60,143 nt of DNA from a bacterium (GTDB lineage Bacteria; Patescibacteriota; Minisyncoccia; UBA6257; UBA9933): positions 99,917 through 160,059 of the forward strand of contig JAUYBE010000016.1 in NCBI GenBank assembly GCA_030693235.1, given 5' to 3'. The position numbers were made by a program, and so were the translations under genes. The notes under the pieces are model-generated. The model was not told the DNA's origin and did not search any database. It worked only from the letters and a program-made list of their open reading frames with translations. Shown here in pieces: positions 9,712 to 16,729 of this stretch; the stretch's first letter is position 1; the number at the start of each line of letters is the position of its first letter.

Positions 9712-10086
9712 ATGAATTTATCTAAAACAAAAATTGCCACCCTGTCGCTGACGGCTTTGGTTATCAGCTTATTGGTTTTCGGAAATGTCGCCATCGGCCA
9801 AGTCGCCAATATTCCGGGAATAGACCGAATCGGACCTTCAACGGTCGGCGGCATAGTTGATATTATCAGACAAGTAGTAAGGTGGGTTTATATCATCTTC
9901 TTTGTTATTGCCGTCTTGCTTATTATTTTTGCGGCTTTCACTTATCTATTTGCCGGTGGAGACCCGGAAAAAGTCACCGAAGCCAAAAATAGGCTTATCT
10001 ACGCCGCCGTGGCTATAGCCGTTGCTTTCTTGGCTGTCGGATTTGAAGCGATAGTCAGAAATTTCTTGACCACGCCGGGCGCGTAA
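9712..10086 (+). CDS. TrbC/VirB2-like small membrane protein 5
   Basis: 124 residues. A signal peptide is followed by helix WVYIIFFVIAVLLIIFAAF, loop AGGDPEKVTEAKNRLIYA and a second helix ending VRNFLTTPGA. It follows a 67-bp gap without a recognisable promoter. The palindromic GIY-YIG element begins one base after its stop codon. Confidence 0.8.
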   Translation: MNLSKTKIATLSLTALVISLLVFGNVAIGQVANIPGIDRIGPSTVGGIVDIIRQVVRWVYIIFFVIAVLLIIFAAFTYLFAGGDPEKVTEAKNRLIYAAVAIAVAFLAVGFEAIVRNFLTTPGA

Positions 10087-10245
10087 ACCCAGTAATTCAA
10101 CTTCAATGATGTTCTTTTTGTGTTTATGTGTTATTAAGTTCTCAAGACAATAAACATTATATCTGTTATGCTGGTAATTTAATGAGAAGATTAGAAGAAC
10201 ATAAATTAGGCAATTTTTTGCCTTTTGAAGTTGAATTAACTGGGT
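10087..10245 (+). mobile_element. MITE-like palindromic element, copy 2, with GIY-YIG nuclease fragment
   Basis: Terminal inverted repeats are ACCCAGTAATTCAACTTCAA at left and GAAGTTGAATTAACTGGGT at right. The frame starting at 10110 reads VYVLLSSQDNKHYICYAGN and then RRLEEHKLG, the N-terminal half of a GIY-YIG nuclease with the YIG glycine changed to cysteine. A likely start at 10109 is one base out of frame in a T-run, and the C-terminal half is replaced by the right inverted repeat, so this is a dead, miniaturised copy. Confidence 0.65.
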
Positions 10246-10262
10246 AAAATTAAATTTATGCT

Positions 10263-10374
10263 TCGCGTTAATTCTTTTTTAATTAACGCGGGCATACCCG
10301 ATGTTTGAAATTTCTAATTTCTAATTACTAATTTCTAATTACTTCAAACATTGGGTATGCTTAAAAAAACTAAA
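10263..10374 (+). promoter_or_regulatory. Two hairpins over the start of TrbC-like protein 6
   Basis: The first hairpin is CGCGTTAATT/AATTAACGCG (10264-10290). The second pairs GCATACCCGATGTTTGAA (10292-10309) with TTCAAACATTGGGTATGC (10343-10360), an 18-bp stem with one mismatch. Its loop is an ATTTCTAATT repeat, and its right arm contains the ATG at 10357. If transcribed together, the start codon would be buried. Confidence 0.55.
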
Positions 10375-10719
10375 AACTTAATTTGGCTGGCGGGATTGAT
10401 GGTTTTGGGAATGGTTTTTTTGAATAATAAAGTTTTGGCGCAACGAGGCCCAATCACTGGCGGCACAAGACTTGATAATCCTTTAGGCACAGACAGTATT
10501 ATTGAAATTATCAGCAACATCCTTGACTGGCTTATTATTTACAGTATTCCAATTTTGGCTTTAATGATATTAATCGGCGGTTTTCAAATTTTAACCGCCA
10601 AAGACAGCCCGGAAAAAATTTCCAGCGGTCGCAAAACAATTATGTACGCTGTTGTTGGTTTTATTATAATTTTGATCTCTAAGGGCATCGCCTTAATTCT
10701 TCTTAATATTATTGGGTAA
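10357..10719 (+). CDS. TrbC/VirB2-like small membrane protein 6 (divergent)
   Basis: 120 residues from ATG 10357; a TTG at 10351 is less likely. A signal peptide ends near VLAQ. Two helices follow (WLIIYSIPILALMILIGGF and the C-terminal VVGFIIILISKGIALILL), separated by a loop AKDSPEKISSGRKTIMYA. The loop is recognisably related to GDPEKIK but the sequence is the most divergent of the six. It is separated from the array by the GIY-YIG element and a hairpin over its start. Confidence 0.7.
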   Translation: MLKKTKNLIWLAGLMVLGMVFLNNKVLAQRGPITGGTRLDNPLGTDSIIEIISNILDWLIIYSIPILALMILIGGFQILTAKDSPEKISSGRKTIMYAVVGFIIILISKGIALILLNIIG

Positions 10720-10725
10720 AAAATA

Positions 10726-10747
10726 CCGAGCACTAAAAAGTGCTCGG
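10726..10747 (-). terminator. Perfect hairpin between convergent genes
   Basis: CCGAGCACT-AAAA-AGTGCTCGG is a 9-bp perfect stem. In the minus direction it is followed by a U-run (TATTTTTT), so it should terminate the 10764-12295 unit. It may also serve the plus-strand array. Confidence 0.85.
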
Positions 10748-10763
10748 TTGTTAATCGCTCGAG

Positions 10764-11213
10764 TTAGCGATTGATGGTTATCGTAGACTCTCCTTCGCCC
10801 CTAATCCAAAGGGTCGCCTCGCTTATATTGCTATTCTTTTGAATAGGCATATACGCGGACTGTCCTTTTTTAAGGATGGGTCCGTTTTTTCCGTCCCATG
10901 TTTTTATCTGACGCCAATCGTCAACGCCAAGAACATCAACATCATAAGCAATAGCATCAAGAGGCAATGCTATTCCCTCCCACCTTTCTGGTCCAATAGG
11001 AATAGTAATTTGTTTAATCCCATCAGGAAAAGTATGGAGAGAAATATAAGGAATTTCCGCCATCCGCGCCGGAGTAACATTCATTTTTGGCGGTTTTTCC
11101 GGCCACACAGCAACAACAACAGAAATAATCATTGCCAATAAAGCAATACTAACAACTGCTATCGCTGTTTTAGCTTTTATGTATTTTTTCGCTTCTTTCA
11201 GTTCTGCCATCAC
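10764..11213 (-). CDS. Membrane-anchored protein of unknown function, partner of the SPFH gene
   Basis: 149 residues. One hydrophobic helix at about 17-36 near the N-terminus is followed by a soluble domain rich in tryptophan, proline and beta-type segments. No family recognised. Its ATG overlaps the stop of the upstream SPFH gene (ATGA), and GGAGG precedes it, so the two are translated together. The pair probably forms a membrane complex (inference from coupling only). Confidence 0.7.
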   Translation of the reverse strand: MMAELKEAKKYIKAKTAIAVVSIALLAMIISVVVAVWPEKPPKMNVTPARMAEIPYISLHTFPDGIKQITIPIGPERWEGIALPLDAIAYDVDVLGVDDWRQIKTWDGKNGPILKKGQSAYMPIQKNSNISEATLWIRGEGESTITINR

Positions 11214-12295
11214 TTGCCTCCTTTTTGCTGCGGCGTAATATTCATTAATGGTAATACATTGCCGCCCTCGATTGATATCACTTGCCGTGGCGTTGCAATG
11301 CCCATAAGAACATCTGCCGCATTTGACGCCTTTTCAGCATCCAATCCCTTTGCTATAAGCTCGTCCATTATTTCCAACTTCCATTTCTGCTGCTGTTTTG
11401 CCGCTTCAATTCTTAATCCAATCTGTTTTTTCTGTTCCATTGCTTTTTTTGTCGCTTCGGCAAAATCCACATCAGCAATCCGAAATATAGAAATATTAAT
11501 ACCGTATAGCGCCTCGATCAGAGATTGCTCATCTTCTTCATCTACTATCTCAAGCATTATTTTTACCTTAGGGGCATTTAATTCATAAAAGCGCAGCACA
11601 TCCCATTCTGCCTCTTCTGTCCCGAGGTTTTTTACTGGCAAAATTTTCCATTCTGCTCCTGATAGCTTTGCCAACTTTTCGCTTAATTCCTCCGCTTTCT
11701 TCTCCCCTGCTTTACCCCTATTCTTTAATGCCTCGACACATTTTTGAACCTTTTGGATCCACTTAGACATGGAATCGCCCATTTCAACCGAAATTAAATA
11801 TCCTTCTTCATTCCAGCCAAAATTCAAGTGCAGATGAGGTGGCCTCTCCAAACGAAAGATGCTATTAATTAAAACCTCTAACTGCGGTCTTTCGCTAATG
11901 AAAACTTGAGAATCTTTCGCTCCCGCAATTTTGCCAATTTCAGACTTTATAGCATCTTTAAGTCCGACAAGGATGGTGTTTTCAGGAATCTCAACAAACC
12001 TTCTAAGATTTTTAAAATCGGGCCGCCACTGAATTGATCCTTTTAATGATGTTGCTTGACGATCTTTTGAAAATACCTCCGCTTCCAGTGGGTCTGTCCT
12101 TAATTCATACGAATAAATTAAGGCTTTTTCAATAAAGGGCCAGATGAAATTTAGGCCTTCATTCAAAAATCTCCCTGTTCTTTCATTAAAGCGCACAACG
12201 ACTCCGTAATGAGCAGTCGGTATGCTAATTGCGGCGCTTAATAAAAACACAGCCGCACCAACAAGAATTCCTAAAACAAATATTACTATCTCCAT
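11210..12295 (-). CDS. SPFH/stomatin-like membrane protein
   Basis: 361 residues. An N-terminal membrane helix (about 3-24) precedes an SPFH-like domain: IPTAHYGVVVRFNERTGRFL, LRTDPLEAEVFSKDRQ, then a long helical part (EATKKAMEQKKQIGLRIEAAKQQQ) as in stomatin and flotillin coiled coils. A central insert of about 60 residues is unlike standard stomatins. SPFH proteins form membrane microdomain scaffolds. A strong Shine-Dalgarno site (GGAGGA) and a conserved promoter-leader sit upstream. Confidence 0.75.
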   Translation of the reverse strand: MEIVIFVLGILVGAAVFLLSAAISIPTAHYGVVVRFNERTGRFLNEGLNFIWPFIEKALIYSYELRTDPLEAEVFSKDRQATSLKGSIQWRPDFKNLRRFVEIPENTILVGLKDAIKSEIGKIAGAKDSQVFISERPQLEVLINSIFRLERPPHLHLNFGWNEEGYLISVEMGDSMSKWIQKVQKCVEALKNRGKAGEKKAEELSEKLAKLSGAEWKILPVKNLGTEEAEWDVLRFYELNAPKVKIMLEIVDEEDEQSLIEALYGINISIFRIADVDFAEATKKAMEQKKQIGLRIEAAKQQQKWKLEIMDELIAKGLDAEKASNAADVLMGIATPRQVISIEGGNVLPLMNITPQQKGGK

Positions 12296-12300
12296 TTCTT

Positions 12301-12440
12301 CCTCCTCCGGCCATCGGCCAATTTAAAGTTGTTTTTTCCTTTCAATCCTTATAAAATTGTCAAAGGGCTTAATTTCCGAATAGGAAACCTATTCTTGAAA
12401 CTGCCTTTAAAATAGCATACAATTTTAAAAAAGTCAAGGT
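12301..12440 (-). promoter_or_regulatory. Promoter and ~105-nt structured leader, copy 1
   Basis: On the minus strand TTGACT (12437-12432), a 17-bp spacer and TATTTT (12414-12409) form a promoter. The leader contains a hairpin GAATAGG/CCTATTC and ends with TTGGCC-GAT-GGCCGG just before the GGAGGA ribosome-binding site of the SPFH gene. A second copy lies at 12899-13053. Confidence 0.7.
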
Positions 12441-12465
12441 CTGATTTTATGGGCTAAAACTGGAT

Positions 12466-12506
12466 AAAAAAGAGCCCCATAAACAAAACAGTCTAATGGT
12501 GCTCTT
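12466..12506 (-). terminator. Rho-independent terminator of the 12532-12891 gene
   Basis: On the minus strand AAGAGCACCAT and ATGGGGCTCTT pair with one mismatch and are followed by TTTTTTA. The position is 26 bp after the stop codon. Confidence 0.75.
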
Positions 12507-12531
12507 GGGTAATAAGGGTTTTAAAACCTAA

Positions 12532-12891
12532 TTAAAAATTATGTTTTTTGGCAAAAGCTGCAGCCCATTCATACTCTTTTCTTGATATCGCCGCGTTGTA
12601 TATTATCTCTTCAGCTTTTCTCCTACATTCCTCATATACCTCGTTCTCTAGATTATATTCCGCAACTAACTTATTAATTTCATTCAACTTACTTTCTATT
12701 GCTTCCTCTGCTTTCTCCATCGAAATTTCACTATAATACTCGTCTCCAACATGTTTTCTTTTGGGGATTTCTTCTATTTCTTCTTCTAATGCTTGAATGG
12801 CCATTAAGGCTGCTTTTGCTGCTTTTGCTGCTTTTTTGACACCTGTTTCTACCTTTAGCCCTAAAAACTTTTTAATCGTTAACCACTTCAT
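12532..12891 (-). CDS. Small helical protein, unknown function
   Basis: 119 residues, strongly helical and charged, with an alanine/lysine-rich first third (VKKAAKAAKAALMAI) and a glutamate/lysine-rich remainder that could form a coiled coil. No membrane segment and no family recognised. It shares promoter, leader and Shine-Dalgarno arrangement (GGGAGG) with the SPFH gene, so the two are probably co-regulated (inference). Confidence 0.65.
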   Translation of the reverse strand: MKWLTIKKFLGLKVETGVKKAAKAAKAALMAIQALEEEIEEIPKRKHVGDEYYSEISMEKAEEAIESKLNEINKLVAEYNLENEVYEECRRKAEEIIYNAAISRKEYEWAAAFAKKHNF

Positions 12892-12898
12892 CTTCTTC

Positions 12899-13052
12899 CT
12901 CCCTTTCCGGCCATTTGGCCGATTTAAAGTTGTTTATTTGATTTATTTCCTGCTCTGTCCTATATTAAATTATCAAAGGGCTTAATTTCATCCTGAGTTT
13001 GTCGAAGGATTGAAACTACTTTTAAAATAGCATACAATTTTAAAAAAGTCAA
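12899..13052 (-). promoter_or_regulatory. Promoter and structured leader, copy 2
   Basis: The same design as copy 1: TTGACT (13052-13047), 17-bp spacer, TATTTT (13029-13024), then hairpin CGGCC-AAAT-GGCCG before GGGAGG. Where copy 1 has a GAATAGG hairpin, this copy carries ATCCTTCGACAAACTCAGGAT, a member of a dispersed repeat family. The -35 ends one base before the tRNA-Leu gene on the opposite strand. Confidence 0.7.
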
Positions 13053-13134
13053 GCTCCCGTGGCGGAACTGGAATACGCGCGGCGTTTAGAACGCCGTCCC
13101 GCAAGGGTTAGAGGTTCAAATCCTCTCGGGAGCA
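13053..13134 (+). tRNA. tRNA-Leu (anticodon UAG)
   Basis: The acceptor stem GCTCCCG pairs with CGGGAGC and is followed by discriminator A. The anticodon arm is CGGCG-TTTAGAA-CGCCG, which gives TAG. A long class-II variable arm (TCCCGCAAGGGT) and T-arm GAGGTTCAAATCCTC are present. CCA is not encoded (ACA follows). Confidence 0.92.
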
Positions 13135-13189
13135 CAGATCAGAAGCACAAAATAAAATTAACACCAAATGCCAAATAACCAATTAAACA

Positions 13190-13228
13190 TTACTCCAGTA
13201 TCCTGCGATCGTTAGACACTGGAGTAAA
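13190..13228. repeat. CGATCG hairpin 1 (downstream of the PaaX/Cas2-like gene)
   Basis: TTACTCCAGT and ACTGGAGTAA form a 10-bp perfect stem around an 18-base loop with core TGCGATCGTTAGA. It lies between tRNA-Leu and the 3' end of the PaaX/Cas2-like gene. It belongs to a six-member family in this window. Confidence 0.75.
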
Positions 13229-13280
13229 TTTAAAAAAATGGAAAAAGCTTAATAAAGAAATGGAAATGGAAAACCACATC

Positions 13281-13877
13281 TTAAATTAAATGTTCCAAAC
13301 TTCCGGTTTTGCTAATCTCAAAAATCTCTACAAAATCAACCAATTTCATTTTAAAAAGATCTCCTAAAAATTCTTTGGGAATTTTAACTTTTCCCATCCA
13401 AACGCTTTTTTGAATCATTTTAAATCCCAAATTTACTAAAACCGCTCTCAACCACTCTCTTTTTCTTTTTTCCAATTCTGGAATATCAAAAACCACAATA
13501 ACAAATTTATTATTTCCTTCTTTTAAATAAACCGCTTCTGGCAATCTTCTCTTATTTTGTTCTTTTAGATAAGCGAGTTTTTCTTTTCCTTTTTTGGTTA
13601 AAATAAAAAATCTTTTGTTGTTCTTTTGTTCTTCCCCAATAAGACCGTCCTTCTTCAGATAATAAACCATATTATAATATCTTTGTTTGGCCTGTCTTTT
13701 TAAGTTTCTTTCCATTGACTTTCCAATTCTCTGATTTTGACGCTTGGAAATTTCGTATTGTAATTTGCCATAAGAAGCTCCATAACTAGCGCTTAAAACG
13801 ACATCAAAAAAATCTGTTGCTGTTCCAGCAAAATCTCCGATTACTTCTAATATTTTTACACTAACATCTCCCTTCAT
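13281..13877 (-). CDS. PaaX-like / Cas2-like two-domain protein
   Basis: 198 residues. The N-terminal half looks like a PaaX-type winged helix with a basic region (RNLKRQAKQRYYNMVYYLKK, about 58-77, and RFFILTKKGKEKL). The C-terminal half resembles Cas2/VapD ferredoxin folds: KFVIVVFDIPELEKRKREWLR (about 125-145), then GFKMIQKSVWMGKV. Such proteins are often labelled Cas2 in Patescibacteria, but no CRISPR array or cas gene is present. The gene is bracketed by two CGATCG hairpins, and its likely promoter (TTGACT, 13954-13949) overlaps the upstream one. A regulator or a mobility protein are both possible. Confidence 0.7.
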   Translation of the reverse strand: MKGDVSVKILEVIGDFAGTATDFFDVVLSASYGASYGKLQYEISKRQNQRIGKSMERNLKRQAKQRYYNMVYYLKKDGLIGEEQKNNKRFFILTKKGKEKLAYLKEQNKRRLPEAVYLKEGNNKFVIVVFDIPELEKRKREWLRAVLVNLGFKMIQKSVWMGKVKIPKEFLGDLFKMKLVDFVEIFEISKTGSLEHLI

Positions 13878-13940
13878 AAATAATTCGCAAATAATAAACG
13901 GTATAAAATAAATTGTTTATAATTTTATAATAATCTAATC

Positions 13941-13978
13941 TACTATGAAGTCAAGCGATCGCATAATGCTGGAGTAAT
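13941..13978. repeat. CGATCG hairpin 2, mismatched arms, over the PaaX/Cas2-like promoter
   Basis: The core CGATCG is at 13956-13961. The right arm CTGGAGTAA matches hairpin 1, but the left arm TACTATGA matches the hairpin at 42595 instead, so the two arms scarcely pair. On the minus strand the segment includes TTGACT, a plausible -35 for the PaaX/Cas2-like gene. Confidence 0.65.
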
Positions 13979-14000
13979 TTATAAAAATTTAAATTCATGC

Positions 14001-14912
14001 TTATTTATTTCTTCTTCTGCCGTGAAAAGATTGATGCACTTCGCGGAGTTGCTTGTTGGTTAAATGAGTGTAAATTTGGGTGGTGGAAACATTGCTGTGC
14101 CCTAAAAGCTCCTGAACCGAACGCAAATCCGCGCCGCCGACCAAAAGATCGGTGGCGAAAAGATGTCGAAGCGTATGAGGATGAACTTTTTCCGGAATGC
14201 CGGCTTTGCGGCTGTAAAAATCAACCATTCTTTGAATTGCCCGGGGAATAATCCGACCGATTATCTTGGGTAATCTTTTAGCTTTGAGCTTTGAGTTTTT
14301 AGTTAAGCTGACAAAAAGCGCTTCTTCGGCATCCGCTCTTTTATTTAAATAATTCTTGATAGCTTTTTTTGACCGCTCCGAAAGAAAAACTATCCGTAGT
14401 TTCCCGCCCTTGCCACGTACCGAAATCTCGCCGCGATCAATGTCAAAATAACGATTCAAACCGCAAAGTTCGGAAATTCGCAGTCCTGTGGAAAATAAAG
14501 TTTCTAAAATCGCTTTGTCGCGAAGAGAGCGTAAATCAGAGCTGTTTGGCGCGCTCAATAATCTTTCCAGATCTTCGTACTCAATAATTTCAATCTGGCG
14601 CGTCGGAATTTTCGGCAATTCAATCTTATCCGGAGATAAAACCTCAATATCCCGCCTGATTAAATATTTCAAAAAATTCCTTAAGGCGATAATATAATAA
14701 CTTTGGGTATTTTTCTTAATCTCCCTCCTCGCCAAATAAAGCCGAAATTCACGGACGGCCTCCGAAGTAATTTCTTTTTCGCTTTTAATTTTCCCGAAAT
14801 CCAAAAAGGCTTTTAAATAATGCTCGTAGTTCTCGCGAGTCTTAATCGAACGGTTTTTCTCGATTTCCAAATAATTAAGATAATCTTGAAGAAATTTTTG
14901 AATGCTGTTCAT
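14001..14912 (-). CDS. xerD: Tyrosine recombinase, XerC/XerD family
   Basis: 303 residues. The N-terminal core-binding (SAM-like) domain spans about 1-90, with the catalytic domain after it: GLRISELCGL with the first Arg, HPHTLRHLFATDLL (H-x-x-R), LGHSNVSTTQIYTHL with the second His and nucleophile Tyr. All catalytic residues are present. Xer recombinases resolve chromosome dimers at dif. XerC versus XerD cannot be settled by reading. Residues KLKAKRL near the middle come from an AAGCT-type repeat shared with glyA and tsaE. Confidence 0.88.
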   Translation of the reverse strand: MNSIQKFLQDYLNYLEIEKNRSIKTRENYEHYLKAFLDFGKIKSEKEITSEAVREFRLYLARREIKKNTQSYYIIALRNFLKYLIRRDIEVLSPDKIELPKIPTRQIEIIEYEDLERLLSAPNSSDLRSLRDKAILETLFSTGLRISELCGLNRYFDIDRGEISVRGKGGKLRIVFLSERSKKAIKNYLNKRADAEEALFVSLTKNSKLKAKRLPKIIGRIIPRAIQRMVDFYSRKAGIPEKVHPHTLRHLFATDLLVGGADLRSVQELLGHSNVSTTQIYTHLTNKQLREVHQSFHGRRRNK

Positions 14913-15002
14913 TTTTTTATTTTAACAAATAAAAACACGAAAAACCATTAATAAAAATACGAAGTTTTGCCAAAAAGACCCATTTTTTGTATTCTTAAAG
15001 AG

Positions 15003-16247
15003 GTGAAAGACAAAATTTTGGAAAATTTAATCGAAAAAGAAGTCAAACGGCAAAAAGAAACTATTAATTTGATTGCTTCGGAAAATTTCGTTTCGAAAGA
15101 CGTTTTAGAGGCGCTTGGTTCGGTTTTAACCAATAAATATTCCGAAGGCTACCCGGAAAAACGCTATTACGCCGGAAATGAAATTATTGACCAAATAGAA
15201 ATGTTGGCGCAGGAACGCGCTCTAAAGGCTTTTAAGCTAAAAGCTAAAAACTGGTCAGTAAATGTTCAACCCTACTCCGGCTCGCCGGCAAATATGGCGG
15301 TTTATTACGCCCTACTTAAGCCGGGAGAAAAAATTATGGGTATGGGACTGCCTTTCGGCGGCCATTTGACTCACGGCTGGAAAGTAAATTTCTCCGGGCG
15401 GTTTTATAAAACAATTCAGTACGGCGTCCAAAAAAACGGCTATCTTGATTACGGCGAAATTAGAAAATTAGCCAAAAAAGAAAGACCGAAAATTATTGTC
15501 GCCGGCGCCACCGCTTATTCCCGAATAATCGATTTTAAAAAATTTTCCGCCATCGCCAAAGAAGTTAACGCTTATTTGATGGTTGATATGGCTCATATTG
15601 CCGGACTCGTCGCCGCCGGAGTTCACCCTTCGCCTTTCCCCTATGCTGATGTGGTAACTACCACTACTCACAAAACTCTTCGCGGGCCAAGAGGAGCGAT
15701 GATATTCTCGAATCGCGAATCGCGAATCGCGAAACATTACAAAATTGACATTACTTCGGCGATTGATAAAGCGGTTTTTCCAGGCCTTCAAGGCGGACCT
15801 CATAATAATCAAACAGCGGCTATCGCCCAATGTCTTTTTGAAGCGTCACAACCAAGTTTTAAAAAATACGCCGAACAAATTGTAAAAAACGCTAAAACTC
15901 TGGCAAAAAAATTGCGAGAATACGACTTTCAATTAATTTCCGACGGAACAGACAACCACTTAATTCTTATTAATCTTGCTGATTTAGACGTTTCAGGCCG
16001 GCAAGCGCAGAGTCAGCTCGAAAAAGCCGGTATTGTCGTTAATAAAAATACCGTTCCTTATGACAACCGCTCGCCTTTTGATCCATCGGGAATTAGATTG
16101 GGAACGCCGGTAATCACTTCACGGGGCATGAAAGAAAAAGAGGTGGAAAAAATCGCCGAGTTGATTTATCGGGTTTTAATTAAAAAAGAAAATCCGACAA
16201 TTATTAATAGAGAAGTTAAAAAAATCTGCAATAAATTTCCAATATAA
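15003..16247 (+). CDS. glyA: Serine hydroxymethyltransferase
   Basis: 414 residues from GTG 15003; TTG 14967 is an upstream alternative. PLP-enzyme hallmarks are NLIASENFVS, KYSEGYPEKRYY, VDMAHIAGLVA and TTTTHKTLRGPRGA with the Schiff-base lysine. It converts serine and tetrahydrofolate to glycine and methylene-THF, feeding folD two genes downstream. Two repeat-derived inserts are visible: KLKAKNW near residue 81 and NRESRIAKHY near 240 (from tandem GCGAATC). It is probably the start of a plus-strand operon. Confidence 0.95.
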   Translation: MKDKILENLIEKEVKRQKETINLIASENFVSKDVLEALGSVLTNKYSEGYPEKRYYAGNEIIDQIEMLAQERALKAFKLKAKNWSVNVQPYSGSPANMAVYYALLKPGEKIMGMGLPFGGHLTHGWKVNFSGRFYKTIQYGVQKNGYLDYGEIRKLAKKERPKIIVAGATAYSRIIDFKKFSAIAKEVNAYLMVDMAHIAGLVAAGVHPSPFPYADVVTTTTHKTLRGPRGAMIFSNRESRIAKHYKIDITSAIDKAVFPGLQGGPHNNQTAAIAQCLFEASQPSFKKYAEQIVKNAKTLAKKLREYDFQLISDGTDNHLILINLADLDVSGRQAQSQLEKAGIVVNKNTVPYDNRSPFDPSGIRLGTPVITSRGMKEKEVEKIAELIYRVLIKKENPTIINREVKKICNKFPI

Positions 16248-16252
16248 AAACC

Positions 16253-16729
16253 ATGGTCAATAAATATAAAAATACAATTGAAGCGGTCGCCTCTGTATTG
16301 GTTGTCAATCAAGAAAATAAAATACTTTTAATTAAATCGCACAAATGGGGAAATTATTATCTTGTCCCGGGCGGCCATATAGAAATTAATGAGGGTATAA
16401 TGAATGCGGCCAAGCGCGAAGGCGAAGAAGAAACTGGTTTAAAATTGAAACCCCTCTATTGCGTAAACATAGGAGAACTCATTAACGATGCGAGTTTTTA
16501 TAGAGAAGCTCATTTAATATATTTTCATATCGTTTGCGAGCCGCTAAGTGAAAAAATAAATTTACAGAAAGATGAACTAAGAGAATTTATTTGGATTGAC
16601 CCAAGAGAGGCACTCAAATTAAATCTTACGAGAGGCGTGAAGCAAACCATAAAAAATTTTATTAACGGTGTGCGAATAAATATCACATCGCATACTTCTA
16701 AAAAATGGTTATCGACGGCAAGAAAATAG
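16253..16729 (+). CDS. NUDIX hydrolase
   Basis: 158 residues. The NUDIX box is visible as GGHIEINEGIMNAAKREGEEETG (read as G-x5-E-x7-REGEEETG; the usual REUXEE is satisfied by REGEEE). The family hydrolyses nucleoside diphosphate-linked compounds; the substrate cannot be inferred here. It begins 5 bp after glyA and overlaps folD by 25 bp, so it is co-transcribed with the one-carbon genes. Confidence 0.85.
   Translation: MVNKYKNTIEAVASVLVVNQENKILLIKSHKWGNYYLVPGGHIEINEGIMNAAKREGEEETGLKLKPLYCVNIGELINDASFYREAHLIYFHIVCEPLSEKINLQKDELREFIWIDPREALKLNLTRGVKQTIKNFINGVRINITSHTSKKWLSTARK

Noticed and set aside
13956-13975. A dif site near the Xer gene (GCATAATG)
   Set aside because: Only the left part resembles a dif arm; the expected spacer and right arm are not there, and the sequence is better explained as a member of the CGATCG hairpin family.
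13190-13980. A CRISPR-Cas locus because of the Cas2-like protein
   Set aside because: No repeat-spacer array and no cas1 or effector is present; the flanking palindromes are single hairpins, not regular repeats with spacers.
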